Assembly (NCBI GenBank): GCA_041663585.1 | Contig: JBAYMN010000020.1 | Location: 1 to 17,143 of the forward strand | Source of the DNA: JALOBO01 sp023228225 | GTDB lineage: Bacteria > Bacillota > Clostridia > Christensenellales > UBA1242 | Direction: 5' to 3' | Length of the DNA: 17,143 nucleotides | Shown here: piece by piece, positions 5,632 through 12,980 of the stretch | Numbering within the stretch: position 1 is the first letter of the stretch | How the letters are laid out: every line of letters starts with the position of its first letter | Notes under the pieces: model-generated | The model's database searches: none | Told to the model about the DNA's origin: nothing | What the model saw: the letters and a program-made list of their open reading frames with translations, nothing else | Position numbers and translations under genes: made by a program

Positions 5632-6939
5632 TTATTTCAAAAATCCTCGGTAATTACGCATAAGCATTTGTGCTTCAAGTTGTTTGTCAAATTCTAGGGC
5701 TACACTAACGACAATCAGTATTCCAGTAGCACTAAACGCACTAACCAAAGTGTTTGATGAATCAATGCCCTTAAAAATTAATGCTGGAACAACAAATACG
5801 AATGCAAGAAATATTGCACCAAACAAAGTAACGCGGGAAGATATCTTTTTTAGATAATCCGTTGTTGGCTTGCCGGCTCTTATTCCGGGGATAAATCCAC
5901 CATTTTGCTGAATGTTGCGACTCACTTCTTCGGGATTGAACGCCATTTGCGCATAGAAGTAACTGAAAAATACTATGAGTAATGCTACAACTATGTTATA
6001 TATCCAAGAATCTGAACCTAAATTACTTGCGTACCAATAATAAAAATCACTGGTCGGCCAAAAGAAACTCATTAATAATTGTGGGAATAGCACGATTGAT
6101 GTTGCAAAAATAATAGGCATAACACCAAGTCCCGATATTTTTAGTGGGATATTAGTGTTTTGTCCACCATACATTTTTCTACCTTTAATTTGTTTAGCAT
6201 ATTGTACGGGGATTTTACGTTCTGCAAGGTCCATAAATACTACCAAACCGAAAATTATAATAAGTGCGGTAATAAATATTAATATTGTCCAAATATTATC
6301 AATGTTTCCATCAGTACCAAATACCGAAGTTAAACTATTGAGTAATGCTGTACCAGCACTTGCAATAATACCTACAAAAATTAAAAGTGAAAGTCCGTTG
6401 CCAATTCCGACTTCGGTAATTCTTTCGCCAATCCAAATAGTTAACATCGCACCTGCTACCAGCATTGATACTACGGTAATATAAGCAAAAACTGTTGTTC
6501 CAGTACTGCCAAACAGTTCAGCATTAATTGCACCACTAGAACTGAAAGAAACTGTGATTGCTATTGCTTGTACCAAGGCTAAAATTAAGCCTGCAATACG
6601 AGTATAGCGTGATATTTTTTTTCTACCTTCATTACCTTCATGTGATAAGCGTTCTAGACGTGGTATAGCCATAGTCAAAAGTTGCATAATAATTGATGCA
6701 TTAATATACGGAGATACACCAAGTGCAAAGAATGCACCATTTGCTAGTGCACCGCCCGAAATTGCACTAAGTAATTCCAAAAAGGATTGCCCGCTGACTT
6801 CGGCTGAGAATGCATCAAAGTTTATTCCTGGAACCGGTAGCCAGCAACCAAATCTATATACTGCAAGTAATAGCAGTGTAATAAATATTTTTGTTCTTAT
6901 TTCTTTAACTTTAAAAGCGTTAATTATGGTTTTAAACAT
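5632..6939 (-). CDS. secY: Protein translocase subunit SecY
   Basis: SecY is the ten-helix membrane channel of the Sec translocon, working with SecE, SecG, SecA and the ribosome. At 435 residues it is normal. It opens with a short cytosolic segment (FKTIINAFKVKEIRTKI), then helix 1 (IFITLLLLAVYRFGC). The plug region follows, then the conserved ALGVSPYINASIIMQLLTMA (residues 72-91). The basic cytosolic loop RKIPVQYAKQIKGRKMYGGQ precedes later helices such as SFFWPTS...IVVALLIVFFSYFYAQMAF. It ends LMRNYRGFLK. The ATG overlaps the rplO stop as TAATG, with AGAGGTGG upstream, so translation is probably coupled to L15. Its place at the end of the spc genes is canonical. Confidence 0.98.
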   Translation of the reverse strand: MFKTIINAFKVKEIRTKIFITLLLLAVYRFGCWLPVPGINFDAFSAEVSGQSFLELLSAISGGALANGAFFALGVSPYINASIIMQLLTMAIPRLERLSHEGNEGRKKISRYTRIAGLILALVQAIAITVSFSSSGAINAELFGSTGTTVFAYITVVSMLVAGAMLTIWIGERITEVGIGNGLSLLIFVGIIASAGTALLNSLTSVFGTDGNIDNIWTILIFITALIIIFGLVVFMDLAERKIPVQYAKQIKGRKMYGGQNTNIPLKISGLGVMPIIFATSIVLFPQLLMSFFWPTSDFYYWYASNLGSDSWIYNIVVALLIVFFSYFYAQMAFNPEEVSRNIQQNGGFIPGIRAGKPTTDYLKKISSRVTLFGAIFLAFVFVVPALIFKGIDSSNTLVSAFSATGILIVVSVALEFDKQLEAQMLMRNYRGFLK

Positions 6940-7382
6940 TATACCACCTCTGGATTTCCACCTGCATTTTTAATTTTTTCAGCGGCACTTTCCGTAAATT
7001 TGTTAGCCTTTACTGTCAGAGATTTAGAAAGTTCGCCATTTCCTAATACTTTTAAACCTGCATCGTGAATTTTTCCAATTATACGGTTTTCAAGTAAAAG
7101 TTCTTGTGTAACCATTGTACCATTTTCAAACACATTTAAATCTGAAACATTGACAGTGGCATATTCTTTACGAAATATGTTAGTAAAACCAAATTTGGGT
7201 AACCTACGCGCAAGTGTCATTTGACCACCTTCAAAACCTATTCGACGACCGGCACCACTACGAGAAGCCTGACCTTTCATACCGCGTCCACAAGTTTTGC
7301 CTTGTCCAGCGCTTGTTCCTCTGCCAACGCGTGTTTTTTTAGTTCTTGCTCCAACAGCCGGAGTTAATTCGTGTAATTTCAT
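6939..7382 (-). CDS. rplO: 50S ribosomal protein L15
   Basis: L15 is a late-assembly large-subunit protein with a long Gly/Arg-rich N-terminal extension that threads into 23S rRNA. It has 147 residues, the usual length. Signatures are MKLHELTPAVGARTKKTRVG, then GRGTSAGQGKTCGRGMKGQ, SGAGRRIGFEGGQMTLARRL and PKFGFTN. The C-terminal globular part includes KVLGNGELSKSLTVKANKF. The ATG follows AAGGAG by 8 nt. It starts 12 nt after rpmD, and its TAA overlaps the secY ATG by one base (TAATG). Confidence 0.98.
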   Translation of the reverse strand: MKLHELTPAVGARTKKTRVGRGTSAGQGKTCGRGMKGQASRSGAGRRIGFEGGQMTLARRLPKFGFTNIFRKEYATVNVSDLNVFENGTMVTQELLLENRIIGKIHDAGLKVLGNGELSKSLTVKANKFTESAAEKIKNAGGNPEVV

Positions 7383-7394
7383 AAATATGTCTCC

Positions 7395-7586
7395 TTACTT
7401 AACATCTTCTACTTTTACTAAGTGCTTAATTTTAAAAATCATACCGCGAATTGCCGGAGTGTCATTTTGGATAACAAAACTTTGCGTTTTTTTAAGTCCA
7501 AGCGCCACAACAATTTTACGATGATTTGGAATAGCACCTATTACGCTTCTTACCAAAGTAATTTTAATTTTTTTAATTTCTGCCAT
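7395..7586 (-). CDS. rpmD: 50S ribosomal protein L30
   Basis: L30 is a small ferredoxin-like large-subunit protein. The 63-residue product MAEIKKIKITLVRSVIGAIP... has the family core ITLVRS, NHRKIVVALGLKKT and the C-terminal IRGMIFKIKHLVKVED. The frame is open upstream to a TTG at 7613, but AAGGAG sits 8 nt before ATG 7586 and the TTG lies inside the end of rpsE, so I use the ATG. Spacing is 13 nt after rpsE and 12 nt before rplO. L30 is absent from some bacteria, so its presence here is informative. Confidence 0.97.
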   Translation of the reverse strand: MAEIKKIKITLVRSVIGAIPNHRKIVVALGLKKTQSFVIQNDTPAIRGMIFKIKHLVKVEDVK

Positions 7587-7599
7587 ATATGCTACTCCT

Positions 7600-8223
7600 T
7601 TAAATTTCTTCAAGTTTCTTGCCTCTTAGGGTGGCAACCTGTTCTTTGCTCTTTAAAAGTTTAAGTGCTTCAATAGTTGCTTTTACTGTATTAATTTTAT
7701 TGCGTGAACCCATTGATTTTGTGATAACATCTTTGTACCCGGCTAATTCAATAACCGCACGCACAGAACTTCCCGCAATAACGCCAGCGCCTTCCGGAGC
7801 AGGTTTAATAAGAACTATACTTGTTCCAAAACGACCAACTGCTTCATGCGGAATTGTTGTATTAATCATAGGAACTGTAATAAGATATTTCTTAGCATTT
7901 GCGGTTGCTTTTTCTACTGCGTCAGGCACTTCGGCAGCCTTGCCAGAGGCAACGCCAACTCGTCCTGCTTTATTACCAACAACAACCAGTGCTGAAAAAG
8001 ACATATTTCGTCCACCTTTAACAACTTTGGCTACGCGGTTTACTTGAACCAAACGATTTTCAAGTCCATCTTTATCTTCTGGTTTTCTGCTATCTCGTTC
8101 TCTTCTTTTATTTTTTCCATCGTGTCTATCATCAAGTCTAGTTGAACTACGCGGGTAAACTTTTTTATCGGCTTCAGATTGAGCCACTTCGGAATTAGAT
8201 ACTAATTTTACTTCATTTTCCAT
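7600..8223 (-). CDS. rpsE: 30S ribosomal protein S5 with N-terminal extension
   Basis: S5 acts in the 30S body in decoding fidelity and mRNA entry. The core is clear: LENRLVQVNRVAKVVKGGRN (residues 54-73), FSALVVVGNKAGRVGVASGK, IPHEAVGRFGTSIVLIKPAP and AVIELAGYKDVITKSMGS. At 207 residues it exceeds the usual 160-170. The surplus is an N-terminal tail of about 50 residues, highly charged (Arg/Asp/Lys/Glu), e.g. RLDDRHDGKNKRRERDSRKP, probably disordered. The ATG at 8223 has AGGAGG about 10 nt upstream and no ribosome binding site precedes a later start, so the tail appears to be translated. It lies 17 nt after rplR. Confidence 0.97.
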   Translation of the reverse strand: MENEVKLVSNSEVAQSEADKKVYPRSSTRLDDRHDGKNKRRERDSRKPEDKDGLENRLVQVNRVAKVVKGGRNMSFSALVVVGNKAGRVGVASGKAAEVPDAVEKATANAKKYLITVPMINTTIPHEAVGRFGTSIVLIKPAPEGAGVIAGSSVRAVIELAGYKDVITKSMGSRNKINTVKATIEALKLLKSKEQVATLRGKKLEEI

Positions 8224-8240
8224 TTATAACATTCCTCCTG

Positions 8241-8609
8241 TTAAAACTCTAATCCGCCCTCACGAGCACCTTCAGCAAGGTTTTTTACACGACCAGTGTA
8301 AATGTAACCGCTACGGTCAAAAACGACTTTTTTAATACCATTTTTAATGGCTTTTTCGGCTAATATTTTTCCGGTAATAAATGCTGCCTCGCAATTTGTT
8401 TTACCACTTACAAGTTCTGCAATTTCTTTTTGAAGAGTATTTGAACTTACAAGTGTATGTGCATTTAAATCATCAACAATTTGTGCATAGATATTGCTTG
8501 CACTGCGATAAACATTTAAGCGGGGAACACTGGTAGTGCCTGAAATTTTTTCACGAACTCTTAAATGGCGTGCTATGCGGTCATTGTTCTTATCTAATTT
8601 CTTAATCAT
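8241..8609 (-). CDS. rplR: 50S ribosomal protein L18
   Basis: L18 binds 5S rRNA with L5 and helps attach it to the 50S subunit. It has 122 residues, the usual length. A basic N-terminus (IKKLDKNNDRIARHLRVREK) leads into SGTTSVPRLNVYRSASNIYAQ and DDLNAHTLVSSNT. The C-terminal signature is VVFDRSGYIYTGRVKNLAEGAREGGLEF. The ATG follows AAGGAG. It is 14 nt after rplF and 17 nt before rpsE. Confidence 0.98.
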   Translation of the reverse strand: MIKKLDKNNDRIARHLRVREKISGTTSVPRLNVYRSASNIYAQIVDDLNAHTLVSSNTLQKEIAELVSGKTNCEAAFITGKILAEKAIKNGIKKVVFDRSGYIYTGRVKNLAEGAREGGLEF

Positions 8610-8623
8610 ATTTTTAGTTCTCC

Positions 8624-9166
8624 TTATTTTTTACCCGCTGTCTTGCCTTCTTTCTTCACAACGACTTCATCAGAATACCTGATTCCATAGCCATGATAAG
8701 GCTCTACCGGTTTTAAATCTCTAATTTTTAAAGCAAATTGCCCAACTTCATTTTTATCTATACCTTTAACAACAATTTCAGTTGCACTTGGACAAGATAA
8801 TGAAATCCCATCAATTTCTTCAACTTCTACTGAATGAGAGAAACCAATATTTAACACAACTTTTTTGCCCTGTTTAGAAACTTTATAGCCAACGCCCGAT
8901 ACAACAAGAGTTTTGCTATAACCCTCTGTTACACCGGTAACCATATTTGCTATTAAAGCCCTATAAAGACCGTGTTTAGACCTAATTTCTCTATCATCTG
9001 AATTTCTGCTTAATACTACATGATCGTTTTCTTGCACTGCGGTTATTTCCTTACTAATTGTAAGATGCAGTTCTCCGAGCGGACCTTTAACCGTAACATT
9101 TTCACCGTCCAATTTAACGGTAACATTTGCGGGAATGGTAATCGGATGTCTTCCTATTCTTGACAT
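8624..9166 (-). CDS. rplF: 50S ribosomal protein L6
   Basis: L6 lies near the factor-binding centre of the 50S subunit. It has 180 residues in two similar folds. The first begins MSRIGRHPITIPANVTVKL and continues through VTVKGPLGELHLTI. The second contains VVSGVGYKVSKQGKKVVLNIGFSH and ends in the conserved RDLKPVEPYHGYGIRYSDE, followed by a Lys-rich tail. The ATG follows AAGGAG by about 8 nt. It lies between rpsH and rplR in standard order. Confidence 0.98.
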   Translation of the reverse strand: MSRIGRHPITIPANVTVKLDGENVTVKGPLGELHLTISKEITAVQENDHVVLSRNSDDREIRSKHGLYRALIANMVTGVTEGYSKTLVVSGVGYKVSKQGKKVVLNIGFSHSVEVEEIDGISLSCPSATEIVVKGIDKNEVGQFALKIRDLKPVEPYHGYGIRYSDEVVVKKEGKTAGKK

Positions 9167-9187
9167 AATTTTTTCTCCTTCCTCTTA

Positions 9188-9583
9188 CTACCAGATGAAT
9201 GCCAAAACTTCGCCACCAGTGCCTAATGCACGAGCTGTCTTGTCTGTCATAACACCTTTACTTGTGGAAATAATAGCAATTCCTAAGCCATTTAAAACTT
9301 TTGGGAGTTTATCTGCTTCTGCATAAATTCTAAGACCTGGTTTAGAAATTCTTTTGATACCGCTAATAACTTTTTCATTATTTGAACCGTATTTTAAGGT
9401 GATTTTAATTGTGCTAGTAACACCACTGCCTACATATTCTGCACTTGTAATATACCCTTCACTAACTAAAATTTCGGCAATTGATTTTTTAATTCGGCTT
9501 GTGGGTACTTCTACTATATCGTGATGCGCAGTAATTGCATTGCGAAGACGGGTAAGCATATCACTAATTGGATCTGTTGTCAT
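9188..9583 (-). CDS. rpsH: 30S ribosomal protein S8
   Basis: S8 binds helix 21 of 16S rRNA; in E. coli it also represses the spc operon. Its 131 residues begin MTTDPISDMLTRLRNAITAH. A middle region with VPTSRIKKSIAEILVSEGYI follows, and the C-terminal signature is ISTSKGVMTDKTARALGTGGE. The start ATG at 9583 has AAAGGAG about 10 nt upstream. An ATG lies between the binding site and the start, but it leads to a stop after two more codons. The gene ends with TAG. In E. coli the S8 site lies in the L5 message; I saw no obvious equivalent structure here but could not fold the RNA. Confidence 0.98.
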   Translation of the reverse strand: MTTDPISDMLTRLRNAITAHHDIVEVPTSRIKKSIAEILVSEGYITSAEYVGSGVTSTIKITLKYGSNNEKVISGIKRISKPGLRIYAEADKLPKVLNGLGIAIISTSKGVMTDKTARALGTGGEVLAFIW

Positions 9584-9598
9584 ATTATCATATCTCCT

Positions 9599-9784
9599 TT
9601 ACCAGCTTGACTTTGTAACGCCAGGGATTTCGCCTTTATAGGCCATATTCCTGAAACAAATTCTGCAAATGCCATATTTTCTGAGTACAGAATGTGGACG
9701 ACCGCAGATTTTGCAACGCGTATATTCTCTGGTTGTAAACTTTTGCTTTTCAAGTTGTTTATTAATAAGTGCTTTTCTTGCCAT
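9599..9784 (-). CDS. rpsZ: 30S ribosomal protein S14, type Z (zinc)
   Basis: S14 completes the 30S head. The short 61-residue form carries a zinc ribbon with Cys24, Cys27, Cys40 and Cys43 in RCKICGRP and GICRICF, and ends GEIPGVTKSSW, the diagnostic type Z C-terminus. It begins MARKALINKQLEKQKF. The ATG has AGGAGG 5 nt upstream. Placement between rplE and rpsH is canonical. A zinc-free, longer S14 might exist elsewhere in the genome, as in B. subtilis, but is not in this window. Confidence 0.98.
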   Translation of the reverse strand: MARKALINKQLEKQKFTTREYTRCKICGRPHSVLRKYGICRICFRNMAYKGEIPGVTKSSW

Positions 9785-9798
9785 ATTATCCTCCTACT

Positions 9799-10380
9799 CT
9801 ACTTGGTTCTAAACGGCATTCCGCAAGCGTCCAAAAGTTTTAAAGCTTCTGCGTCTGTTTTTGCCGTGGTTATAATGCATATATCAAAACCGCGTATTTT
9901 TTCGATCTTATCATATTTAATTTCGGGAAAAATAATTTGTTCTTTAATCCCAAGTGCATAGTTTCCTCTTCCATCAAAAGATTTTGGTGATACGCCTTTA
10001 AAATCACGAACACGCGGAAGTGCTATTGATAATAATTTATCAAAAAACTCATACATTCTTATACCGCGTAAAGTAACTTTTGCACCTACTTTAGCGCCTT
10101 CTCTAAGTTTAAAGTTTGCTATGGATTTTTTTGCGTTTGTAACAAGCGGTTTTTGCCCGCTTATAACTGCAAGTTCATCTACTGCCATTGTAAAACTTTT
10201 GCTGTTATCTTTTACATCACCAAGTCCCATATTAAGAACAATTTTATCTATCTTTGGAACTTCGTTTACGTTTTTGTAACCCTCAGATTTCATAAGTGAA
10301 GGAACAACAACTTCTTTATAATAAGTTTTTAATCTATTTTCGGCTTTTATTGTTTTTTTAGCCATTTTAGTTTCTGCCAT
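9799..10380 (-). CDS. rplE: 50S ribosomal protein L5
   Basis: L5 binds 5S rRNA and contacts the P-site tRNA and S13. The core follows the family closely: VPKIDKIVLNMGLGDVKDN, SGQKPLVTNAKKSIANFKLR, VTLRGIRMYEFFDKLLSIAL, PRVRDFKGVSPKSFDGRGNY and a C-terminus in GMPFRTK. At 193 residues it is about 13 longer than usual, because of a short Lys/Thr-rich N-terminal tail (MAETKMAKKTIKAEN). AGGAGG is 8 nt before the first ATG, so I keep that start; Met6 is a possible alternative without its own well-placed site. The gene ends with TAG. Confidence 0.97.
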   Translation of the reverse strand: MAETKMAKKTIKAENRLKTYYKEVVVPSLMKSEGYKNVNEVPKIDKIVLNMGLGDVKDNSKSFTMAVDELAVISGQKPLVTNAKKSIANFKLREGAKVGAKVTLRGIRMYEFFDKLLSIALPRVRDFKGVSPKSFDGRGNYALGIKEQIIFPEIKYDKIEKIRGFDICIITTAKTDAEALKLLDACGMPFRTK

Positions 10381-10393
10381 TATTTGCTCCTCC

Positions 10394-10855
10394 TTATTTA
10401 ATTTCTTCTGTGGTTTTTTTAGTTCTTGTGCGTTTTGGTTTTTCTGTTACCACTTGCTCTATTGCTTTTTCTTCTTTTATTGTTTCTTTGGCAACTTTTG
10501 CTTTTTTTGATTCAACTTTTGCTTTTGTAACTTTTGATTCTAAACTTGCACCGCAATGTTTACAAATTCTAACTTTGTTTTTGCCATCAATTCTGTATGC
10601 TACTCTTGTGGCTTTTTTACATGAAGAGCAAACTATCATAACATTGGAAATATCAATTGCACCTTCGGCTTTTTTAATTCCTGCATCTTGGTCCTTAGCA
10701 GAACGAGCCTTTTTGAAATGTGTCAACATATTCACACCTGCTACAATAACTTTGTGAGTGTTTGGTTGAGCAGAAGTTATTTTTGCTGTCTTACCTTTGT
10801 CTTTTCCTGCAATAACTAATACTGTGTCACCTTTTTTAATTTTTAATTTTGACAT
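10394..10855 (-). CDS. rplX: 50S ribosomal protein L24, zinc ribbon plus charged tail
   Basis: L24 is an assembly-initiator protein near the peptide exit tunnel. The N-terminal KOW domain is clear (KKGDTVLVIAGKDKGKTAKI, residues 7-26), then VIVAGVNMLTHFKKA. Two CxxC pairs, Cys76/Cys79 (VCSSCKK) and Cys98/Cys101 (ICKHCGA), form a zinc ribbon found in some bacterial L24 proteins in place of the DPKTG type. At 153 residues it is about 48 longer than usual. Residues 105-153 are a Lys/Glu/Thr-rich tail ending KRTRTKKTTEEIK, probably disordered. AGGAGG lies 10 nt before the ATG. It is 15 nt after rplN, as expected. Confidence 0.97.
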   Translation of the reverse strand: MSKLKIKKGDTVLVIAGKDKGKTAKITSAQPNTHKVIVAGVNMLTHFKKARSAKDQDAGIKKAEGAIDISNVMIVCSSCKKATRVAYRIDGKNKVRICKHCGASLESKVTKAKVESKKAKVAKETIKEEKAIEQVVTEKPKRTRTKKTTEEIK

Positions 10856-10870
10856 TATCTGCTTTCCTCC

Positions 10871-11239
10871 TTATAGCACTTCGGGCGCAAGCGAAATAAT
10901 TTTCATATAATCTCTCTCGCGTAGTTCTCTTGCTACTGGTCCAAAAATACGGGTTCCTCTTGGTTGCTTTTGAGCATCTATAATTACTGCCGCATTATCA
11001 TCAAATTTGATTCCGGAGCCATCAGCCCTACGAAGTCCTTTGCGTGTTCTAACAATAACCGCTTTAACAATTTCACCTTTTTTAACCATACCACCGGGTA
11101 TAGCACTTTTAACGCTGGCAACTATTGTATCACCAATACCGCCAGTTCTTCTGAACGAACCACCCAAAACTCTAATGCACATAATTTCTTTTGCACCAGT
11201 GTTATCGGCAATTTTTAGATATGATTGTGGTTGTATCAT
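10871..11239 (-). CDS. rplN: 50S ribosomal protein L14
   Basis: L14 lies at the subunit interface and contacts 16S helix 14. Its 122 residues are typical: MIQPQSYLKIADNTGAKEIM, then CIRVLGGSFRRTGGIGDTIV, VVRT-type VIVRTRKGLRRADGSGIKFD, and FGPVARELRERDYMKIISLAPEVL at the end. The ATG follows AAGGAG. It opens the spc part 20 nt after rpsQ. No promoter or terminator separates S10 and spc genes, so they form one transcript here. Confidence 0.98.
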   Translation of the reverse strand: MIQPQSYLKIADNTGAKEIMCIRVLGGSFRRTGGIGDTIVASVKSAIPGGMVKKGEIVKAVIVRTRKGLRRADGSGIKFDDNAAVIIDAQKQPRGTRIFGPVARELRERDYMKIISLAPEVL

Positions 11240-11259
11240 AAATAGTACTCCTTTTAGAC

Positions 11260-11535
11260 CTATTTGGCTTTTTCAACTATTCGGACCAAACGCCAACATT
11301 TATCACGACTTAATGGACGAGTTTCGGTAATTTCTACTTTATCGCCAATACCTGCATCGTTATTTTCATCGTGTGCTTTAAAATTTTTGGTCTGTTTTAC
11401 GACTTTTTTGTAAAGGGGGTGTTTTACACTGCTTGTTACAGCAACTACAATAGTTTTTTGCATTTTATTGCTAACTACCATACCTGTTTTGACTTTACGA
11501 ATATTTCTGGTTTCTTCTAAATTTACATTTTCCAT
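11260..11535 (-). CDS. rpsQ: 30S ribosomal protein S17
   Basis: S17 is an early-binding OB-fold protein of the 30S body. It has 91 residues with the family core KTGMVVSNKMQKTIVVAVTS, VKHPLYKKVVKQTKNFKAHD, GDKVEITETRPLSRDKCWRL and a short basic end. The N-terminus (ENVNLEETRNIRK) is slightly longer than in Bacillus. The ribosome binding site is AGGTG, weaker than the AGGAGG of most neighbours. It lies 12 nt after rpmC. Stop is TAG. Confidence 0.98.
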   Translation of the reverse strand: MENVNLEETRNIRKVKTGMVVSNKMQKTIVVAVTSSVKHPLYKKVVKQTKNFKAHDENNDAGIGDKVEITETRPLSRDKCWRLVRIVEKAK

Positions 11536-11547
11536 ACTTTCACCTAC

Positions 11548-11790
11548 CTACGCCTTTGCCTTGTTAGGGGCTTTATTTAGTTCTTTTGCTACGCGTGCAA
11601 TTTCAAGTTCTCTTTCTCTTAAAATCGTTTTAACCTTAGCGATGTCTTTTTTGTATGAGTTTAATATAAGAGGATTTGTAAGTTGACCAGTAGCATGTGA
11701 AAATCGTAAGTTAAAAAGTTCTACTTTTAATGCTTTTTGTTTTGCTAAAAGTTCATCAGTTGTCATATTATGAAGTTCTTGTGCTTTCAT
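11548..11790 (-). CDS. rpmC: 50S ribosomal protein L29
   Basis: L29 is a two-helix protein at the peptide tunnel exit, a docking area for trigger factor and SRP. It has 80 residues; the core ELHNMTTDELLAKQKALKVELFNLRFSHATGQL and IAKVKTILRERELE is standard. About 14 extra Ala/Lys/Asn residues form a C-terminal tail (AKELNKAPNKAKA). The ATG overlaps the rplP stop by one base (TAATG). Its ribosome binding site GGAGGA is read as Gly-Gly codons near the end of L16, so translation is likely coupled. Confidence 0.97.
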   Translation of the reverse strand: MKAQELHNMTTDELLAKQKALKVELFNLRFSHATGQLTNPLILNSYKKDIAKVKTILRERELEIARVAKELNKAPNKAKA

Positions 11791-12293
11791 TAAACTTGTC
11801 CTCCTACAATTTTAGTTGTTTCGGTAGAGGCCTGTGCTGTTTCGGCTTTTTGGCAAGCGGGCAAAATCTTTGATAAAAGAACTTCTTCGCCCTTTCTTAC
11901 AAATTTTGTTTTAACCGGAAGTTTGTGACTTGCTAGTCTTAGTGCTTCACGCGCTATTTCTTCCGAAATATCTGCAACTTGGAATAAAACTGTGCCGGGC
12001 TTAACAACCGCGACCCAAAATTCTACGGAACCTTTACCACTGCCCATACGGGTTTCAGCAGGTTTCTTTGTTACAGACTTTTGAGGGAAAATGCTTACCC
12101 AAACTTTACCGCCTCTTTTCATATAACGAGTCATAGCAACACGTGCCGCTTCAATTTGATTTGATTTTATCCAAGCCGGTTCCATTGCAACAAGTCCAAA
12201 TTGTCCGTATCCGATTAAATTACCTCTGGTGGCTTTACCAGTCATTCTGCCACGGAAAACGCGTCTTCTTTTTACTCTTTTAGGAATTAACAT
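11790..12293 (-). CDS. rplP: 50S ribosomal protein L16 with C-terminal tail
   Basis: L16 helps position A-site tRNA and organise the peptidyl transferase centre. Conserved blocks are MLIPKRVKRRRVFRGRMTGK, the AARVAMTRYMKRGGKVWVSI segment (49-68), TRMGSGKGSVEFWVAVVKPG (81-100) and EEIAREALRLASHKLPVKTK (111-130). Some 25-30 residues follow the usual end near residue 137 (LLSKILPACQKAETAQAST...), making it 167 residues against about 137-145. The ATG at 12293 lies 14 nt inside rpsC, with AGGAGG about 9 nt upstream, also inside rpsC. Its stop overlaps the rpmC start. The tail holds the rpmC ribosome binding site and may owe part of its length to that. Confidence 0.97.
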   Translation of the reverse strand: MLIPKRVKRRRVFRGRMTGKATRGNLIGYGQFGLVAMEPAWIKSNQIEAARVAMTRYMKRGGKVWVSIFPQKSVTKKPAETRMGSGKGSVEFWVAVVKPGTVLFQVADISEEIAREALRLASHKLPVKTKFVRKGEEVLLSKILPACQKAETAQASTETTKIVGGQV

Positions 12294-12969
12294 TGTTATT
12301 TACCTCCTCTTCTTTTTTATGGGAAGTTTCCGAAGGTTTCGCTAGAATTTCGCCTTTATAAATCCACACTTTAATTCCAACAACGCCATATGTGGTGTGG
12401 GCTTCTGCTGTGCCATAATCAATATCCGCTCTTAAAGTTTGAAGTGGCAATAGTCCAACTTGATAATGTTCACTTCTTGCAATTTCAGCACCATCTAACC
12501 TGCCACTAATCATAATTTTTACGCCTTTGGAGCCAGATTTAACAGCCTTTGATATTCCTTGTTTCATAGCCCTTCTAAATGTAACACGCTTTTCAATTTG
12601 AGCAGCAATTCCTTCTGCAAGCAGAACAGAATCAAGGTCAGGTCTTTTAATTTCTCTAACATTTATAGTAATGTTTTTAACATCTGTTAATTTTGTAATT
12701 TCTTGCTTTAATATTTCAATTCCAGCGCCTTTTTGACCAATAAGAACACCTGGTCTTGCTGAAAAAATATTAACTACAAGTCTTGCTGCTGTGCGTTCAA
12801 TTGTTATTGAAGAAATTGCACTAGAAAAATACTTATTTTTAATAAATGTCCTTATTTTGTAGTCTTCAACAAGGTTAACAGAAAATTCTTTTTTGCTTGC
12901 ATACCACTGTGCGTTCCAGCCCTTTATGATGCCAACACGCAATCCGTGTGGATTAACTTTTTGTCCCAT
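12280..12969 (-). CDS. rpsC: 30S ribosomal protein S3
   Basis: S3 lines the mRNA entry tunnel in the 30S head. At 229 residues it is full length. It begins with the conserved MGQKVNPHGLRVGIIKGWNA. The type II KH domain shows the GxxG-like loop LIGQKGAGIEIL (76-87). The C-terminal domain includes GIAAQIEKRVTFRRAMKQ, GVKIMISGRLDGAEIARSEH, the GLLPLQTLRADIDYGTAEAH segment and GIKVWIYKGEI. A short acidic/Asn end (KKEEEVNNNVNS) overlaps rplP by 14 nt. The ATG has GGGAGG 5 nt upstream. Confidence 0.98.
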   Translation of the reverse strand: MGQKVNPHGLRVGIIKGWNAQWYASKKEFSVNLVEDYKIRTFIKNKYFSSAISSITIERTAARLVVNIFSARPGVLIGQKGAGIEILKQEITKLTDVKNITINVREIKRPDLDSVLLAEGIAAQIEKRVTFRRAMKQGISKAVKSGSKGVKIMISGRLDGAEIARSEHYQVGLLPLQTLRADIDYGTAEAHTTYGVVGIKVWIYKGEILAKPSETSHKKEEEVNNNVNS

Positions 12970-12980
12970 AGTATCCTCCC

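Noticed and set aside
7586..7613. TTG start for rpmD at 7613
   Set aside because: It overlaps the end of rpsE and lacks a binding site; AAGGAG precedes the ATG at 7586 and the product then matches L30 length.
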